Positions 61,463 through 64,000 of a stretch of DNA of 64,000 nt are shown here, piece by piece (the stretch's first letter is position 1; every line of letters starts with the position of its first letter). This stretch comes from Edaphobacter lichenicola. GTDB lineage: Bacteria > Acidobacteriota > Terriglobia > Terriglobales > Acidobacteriaceae. The notes under the pieces are model-generated. The model was not told where the DNA came from, did not search any database, and was given only the letters and a program-made list of their open reading frames with translations. A program made the translations under genes and the position numbers. Where the stretch lies: contig NZ_CP073696.1 of NCBI RefSeq assembly GCF_025264645.1, positions 5,580,001 through 5,644,000 on the forward strand, read 5' to 3'.

Positions 61463-61948
61463 CTACTCCTCTTTGCGAACTTTGAGTTCTCGGGCGTCGC
61501 TTTGTTCCAGCGCTGCTCGCGCCGCTGATTGTTCCTTTGCCTCCATCCAGCCGCGCAGGATGACAACGGCTGCTACCTGATCGATGACGTGCTTGCGATC
61601 TTTTTGGTCGTGACCTGCTTCGTTCAAAATCTCATGGGCCGCACGCGTGCTTAGCCGCTCATCCCACAGATGTACCGGCAGCGCGGTACGTTTGCGAATC
61701 TCGTCGGCGAACTCCTGCACCTTTTGCCCCCAAGGGCTTACGTCGCCAGAGAGATGCAGCGGGTTCCCCACCACAATCTCCACTACTTCATGTTTGCGAA
61801 TCAACCGCAGCAAACTGCGCAGATCATCGCTTCGATTCTTGCGCCATAACGTCAGGAGCGGCTGCGCGGTGTAACCGAGTGGGTCGGAGAGTGCCACGCC
61901 AACACGCACCTTCCCTACATCCAATGCCATCACTCGCCCTGTCGCCAT
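61463..61948 (-). CDS. ruvX: RuvX/YqgF family pre-16S rRNA nuclease
   Basis: RNase H-fold protein, 161 aa, called Holliday junction resolvase-like and in E. coli tied to pre-16S rRNA 5' processing. VMALDVGKVRVGVALSDPLG holds the first catalytic Asp (D10); VVGNPLHLSGDVSPWG and LWDERLSTRAAHEIL follow, with the last acidic residue in VIDQVAAVVILR. Divergence from the family is small. ATG at 61948, convergent with the BI-1 gene (17 nt between stops). Confidence 0.95.
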   Translation of the reverse strand: MATGRVMALDVGKVRVGVALSDPLGYTAQPLLTLWRKNRSDDLRSLLRLIRKHEVVEIVVGNPLHLSGDVSPWGQKVQEFADEIRKRTALPVHLWDERLSTRAAHEILNEAGHDQKDRKHVIDQVAAVVILRGWMEAKEQSAARAALEQSDARELKVRKEE

Positions 61949-62015
61949 ACGCTTAGTCTACTGCTGTATCTCACCAGTACGTCGCTTCCTGCGAGCAACG
62001 GTTTACCATTTGTGT

Positions 62016-62597
62016 ATGTCGAATACTCCACTCCCGTCTGTCTCTGCCGATGTGCTGGCTCGCGCTCGCAAGATCAAACTGTTTTTGATGGATGTGGACG
62101 GTACGCTGACGGATGGAGGCGTCTGTCTCATCTCCTCGACCGTCGTTGGTGGTGATGGGCATTCGTCTGTCTCTGAGATGAAGGTCTTCAATGCGCAGGA
62201 TGGTCAAGGACTATCGCTTGCACACACGATGGGAATTCAGACTGGGTTTATCACGGGCAGGAGCTCGCCCGCGGTGGCTAAGCGTGCCGAAGAGTTGAAG
62301 GTGACGTTCGTTTGCCTGGGACAAGCAAAGAAGATGCAGGCTTATGAAGACTGCATGCGGAAGGCCGGAGTGACGGAGGACGAGGTCGCCTACATGGGAG
62401 ACGACCTGCCGGATATGCCGTTGGCGCAGAGGGCGGGACTTGCTGTTTGTGTGGCGGATGGAGTGCCGGAGTTGAAGGCAGTTTGTCACTACATCACGCA
62501 ACGCGTGGGCGGCCGAGGAACAGCGCGAGAGGTGATCGAGTTGATCTTGAAGGCGCAGGGTCGGTGGGAAGAGGCTGTGCCGCTTGCGCTTGCGTAG
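62016..62597 (+). CDS. kdsC: 3-deoxy-D-manno-octulosonate 8-phosphate phosphatase (KdsC-type HAD)
   Basis: Capless HAD phosphatase that makes Kdo for lipopolysaccharide, 193 aa from ATG 62016. Motif I is LFLMDVDGTLTDGG (D26, D28), motif II FITGRSS, motif III the Lys before KAGVTEDEVAYMGDDLPDMP, which contains motif IV. FNAQDGQGLSLAHTMGI is the KdsC-type substrate loop. CMP-Neu5Ac-linked or other C0 HADs are less likely. Its presence supports an LPS outer membrane. TTG two codons upstream is not preferred. Confidence 0.9.
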   Translation: MSNTPLPSVSADVLARARKIKLFLMDVDGTLTDGGVCLISSTVVGGDGHSSVSEMKVFNAQDGQGLSLAHTMGIQTGFITGRSSPAVAKRAEELKVTFVCLGQAKKMQAYEDCMRKAGVTEDEVAYMGDDLPDMPLAQRAGLAVCVADGVPELKAVCHYITQRVGGRGTAREVIELILKAQGRWEEAVPLALA

Positions 62598-62710
62598 CGA
62601 TGAGGAACAATTGTTCTTGGAGCAACACTGGCTATTAGAATATCGGTCTGAGTTTTGTTCGTGGTTTTTGCTCGTGTTTCGTAACTTCTAATGGATTGAG
62701 GTGCCAGCCG

Positions 62711-62980
62711 ATGTGCCGAAATATAAAGATGCTCTTCAACTTCGAGCCTGTGGTGACTCCCGAAGAGATTCGAGCTGCCTCGATCCAATATGTGAGAAAA
62801 ATCAGCGGTTTCAACAAACCGTCGAAGGCGAATGAGAGTGCGTTTTTTGCCGCAGTCGATGAAGTTGCTGCCGTCTCGGCGCGCCTGCTTTCGTCGTTGG
62901 AGACGAATGCGGAACCCAGGAGCCGGGAAGAAGAGGCGGCCAAGGCTAAAGCTCGTGGCGAGAAGAGATTTCATGCCTAA
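62711..62980 (+). CDS. DUF2277 family protein
   Basis: 89-aa protein beginning MCRNIKMLFNFEPVVTPEEI with VRKISGFNKPSKANESAF and AKAKARGEKRF, the full pattern of the DUF2277 family found in many bacteria. Function unknown. ATG at 62711; an upstream frame start at 62696 adds five residues outside the family. It is 113 nt after kdsC. Confidence 0.9.
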   Translation: MCRNIKMLFNFEPVVTPEEIRAASIQYVRKISGFNKPSKANESAFFAAVDEVAAVSARLLSSLETNAEPRSREEEAAKAKARGEKRFHA

Positions 62981-63011
62981 GCTTTTCTCGTACGATGTGC
63001 AGCCACATTTT

Positions 63012-64000
63012 TTATTCAACTGGCGGTGATGAAGCATACGACGTGATGGTTTTTGCCTCGTCGAACAGCGGCGATGGTATACCGTCTGGTTCGCGGAAGT
63101 TGCTGAGGCCAACGCCGACTAAACGGAAGCGTTGGGCAGGGCCGAGATCGATACGTTCTCGCAGGGAGAGGGCGATTGTCGTCAATTCTTCGCACGAGAC
63201 CGGAGGAACGATTGGCGTGTGGCTGCGCGTGAGGATGATGAAGTCACTCGTCTTCAGCTTGAGCACTACCGTTCGCGCGATACGCGGCTCTTTTCGCGAG
63301 GCTGCCCAAACTTTTTCTGCGAGTCGGCGGATAAGGTCGTCTGTCTCCGATAGGGGGATATCTCGCGGGAACGTATCTTCCGCGGAGATCGATTTGGTGA
63401 GTCTGTCGGGCACGACTCTGCTGTGATCGATACCGCGAGCGAGTTGGTAGAGACGCGATCCGTAGCGGCCAAACTGAGCTTCGAGTGATGCTGCGTCAAA
63501 TTTCTGCAGATCGCCGACCGTCTGAATGCCGATCTGCTTGAGACGAGTCTCGGTGACCTTGCCGACTCCGGGGATGCGACCTACGAGGAGGGGCGGAAGA
63601 AACGTCTCCAAGTCAGTTGGCTGAATGACGAAGAGTCCGTCAGGCTTTCGCCAGTCGGAGGCGATCTTTGCAAGAAACTTGTTTGGAGCGACACCAGCCG
63701 ATGCGGTGAGAGAGAGCTCGTCACGGATCTGTTGGCGAATAGCTTTGGCGACGCGCGTTGCGGTGGGCAAGGAGGTTTTATTCTCTGTGACGTCAAGATA
63801 CGCTTCGTCCAAGGACAGAGGCTCGATCAAGTCGGTGTGTCGCTGGAAGATCTCCCGCACGGCGCGGGACACAGCCTTGTAGCGCGCGAAGTCGGGAGGA
63901 AGAAAGATCGCTTCGGGGCATAGGCGTTCGGCAGTAATGGCAGGCATGGCCGAACGAACTCCGAAGCGTCTTGCCTCATAGGAAGCGGCGCAGACGACAG
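63012..64000 (-). CDS. dinB: DNA polymerase IV (Y-family), 5' end beyond the window
   Basis: Error-prone translesion polymerase. The frame stays open to the window edge: the bases up to 64000 encode VVCAASYEARRFGVRSAMP, the conserved finger region, so the start with its first catalytic Asp is outside. Seen inside: the metal-binding SLDEAYLDVTE, SAGVAPNKFLAKIASDWRKP, the HhH motif VGRIPGVGKVTETRL and the little-finger domain to the end. About 329 residues present of ~355-390. Convergent with the DUF2277 gene. Confidence 0.93.
   Translation of the reverse strand, partial: VVCAASYEARRFGVRSAMPAITAERLCPEAIFLPPDFARYKAVSRAVREIFQRHTDLIEPLSLDEAYLDVTENKTSLPTATRVAKAIRQQIRDELSLTASAGVAPNKFLAKIASDWRKPDGLFVIQPTDLETFLPPLLVGRIPGVGKVTETRLKQIGIQTVGDLQKFDAASLEAQFGRYGSRLYQLARGIDHSRVVPDRLTKSISAEDTFPRDIPLSETDDLIRRLAEKVWAASRKEPRIARTVVLKLKTSDFIILTRSHTPIVPPVSCEELTTIALSLRERIDLGPAQRFRLVGVGLSNFREPDGIPSPLFDEAKTITSYASSPPVE

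Noticed and set aside
1..64000. tRNA, rRNA or tmRNA genes
   Set aside because: No T-loop/acceptor pattern or rRNA core sequence was recognised on either strand; a covariance search (tRNAscan-SE, Infernal) would settle this.
1..64000. Defence island, prophage or integrative element
   Set aside because: No integrase, transposase, restriction, toxin-antitoxin or phage structural genes were seen; gene content is core metabolism and envelope.

Overview
The window looks like a chromosomal segment of a Gram-negative member of the Acidobacteriota, probably order Terriglobales (Edaphobacter/Granulicella/Terriglobus type). This is an inference. It rests on the overall protein sequences, an outer-membrane barrel and KdsC (so an LPS-type envelope), a MqnC-like futalosine-pathway paralog, RNase E/G with a very large disordered insert, and short dispersed repeats of the style common in that group. 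No phage, plasmid, insertion sequence, CRISPR array, tRNA or rRNA was recognised. Most of it is ordinary core genome, dense and arranged in short operons.

Layout. 1-3.6 kb: a Dot1-like methyltransferase, an FAD disulfide reductase and an acyltransferase. 3.7-12.1 kb (minus strand): a lysine/diaminopimelate block asd-lysC-dapB-(small membrane protein)-M29 aminopeptidase-Tat-signal PLP aminotransferase-dapA-dapD. 12.2-15.1 kb (minus): nrdR, NAD-type isocitrate dehydrogenase, a cupredoxin-like lipoprotein and a small membrane protein. 15.2-18.2 kb (minus): a flippase-like membrane protein, a lytic transglycosylase and a HAD phosphatase. 18.3-27.4 kb: threonine synthase, a STAS protein, MATE and EamA transporters, an M13 peptidase and a secreted protein. 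27.6-32.5 kb: rpsT, then phoH-GH16-ybeY-corC, the last three joined by 4-nt overlaps. 33.4-36 kb (minus): mreB and a polytopic membrane protein. 36-41.3 kb: ald and an NtrY/NtrX two-component pair. 41.3-44.7 kb: acyltransferase, era and a secreted esterase. 44.9-54.5 kb: the elongasome operon mreC-mreD-mrdA-rodA followed by rng. 54.7-64 kb: an outer-membrane barrel, a processive GT2, a broken VOC gene, a MqnC paralog lacking its iron-sulfur motif, a coiled-coil membrane protein, VKOR, a BI-1-like protein, ruvX, kdsC, a DUF2277 protein and dinB (cut by the window edge).

The strongest leads are proteins whose fold is kept but whose diagnostic motif is changed: the MqnC-like protein without its CX3CX2C cluster (58510-59466), the NtrX-like regulator whose GAFTGA loop reads GAVPGG (39927-41300), and RNase E/G with about 770 disordered RG-rich and acidic residues inside its S1 domain (50736-54488). 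Secondary leads are a GH16 glucanase translationally coupled to ybeY, a YbeY tail partly encoded by an apparent dispersed repeat, a lipoprotein with a full set of type-1 copper ligands, a Tat-signal aminotransferase inside the lysine cluster, a VOC pseudogene with two frameshifts, and several intergenic repeat elements. I did not find a defence island or an obviously new multi-gene system.
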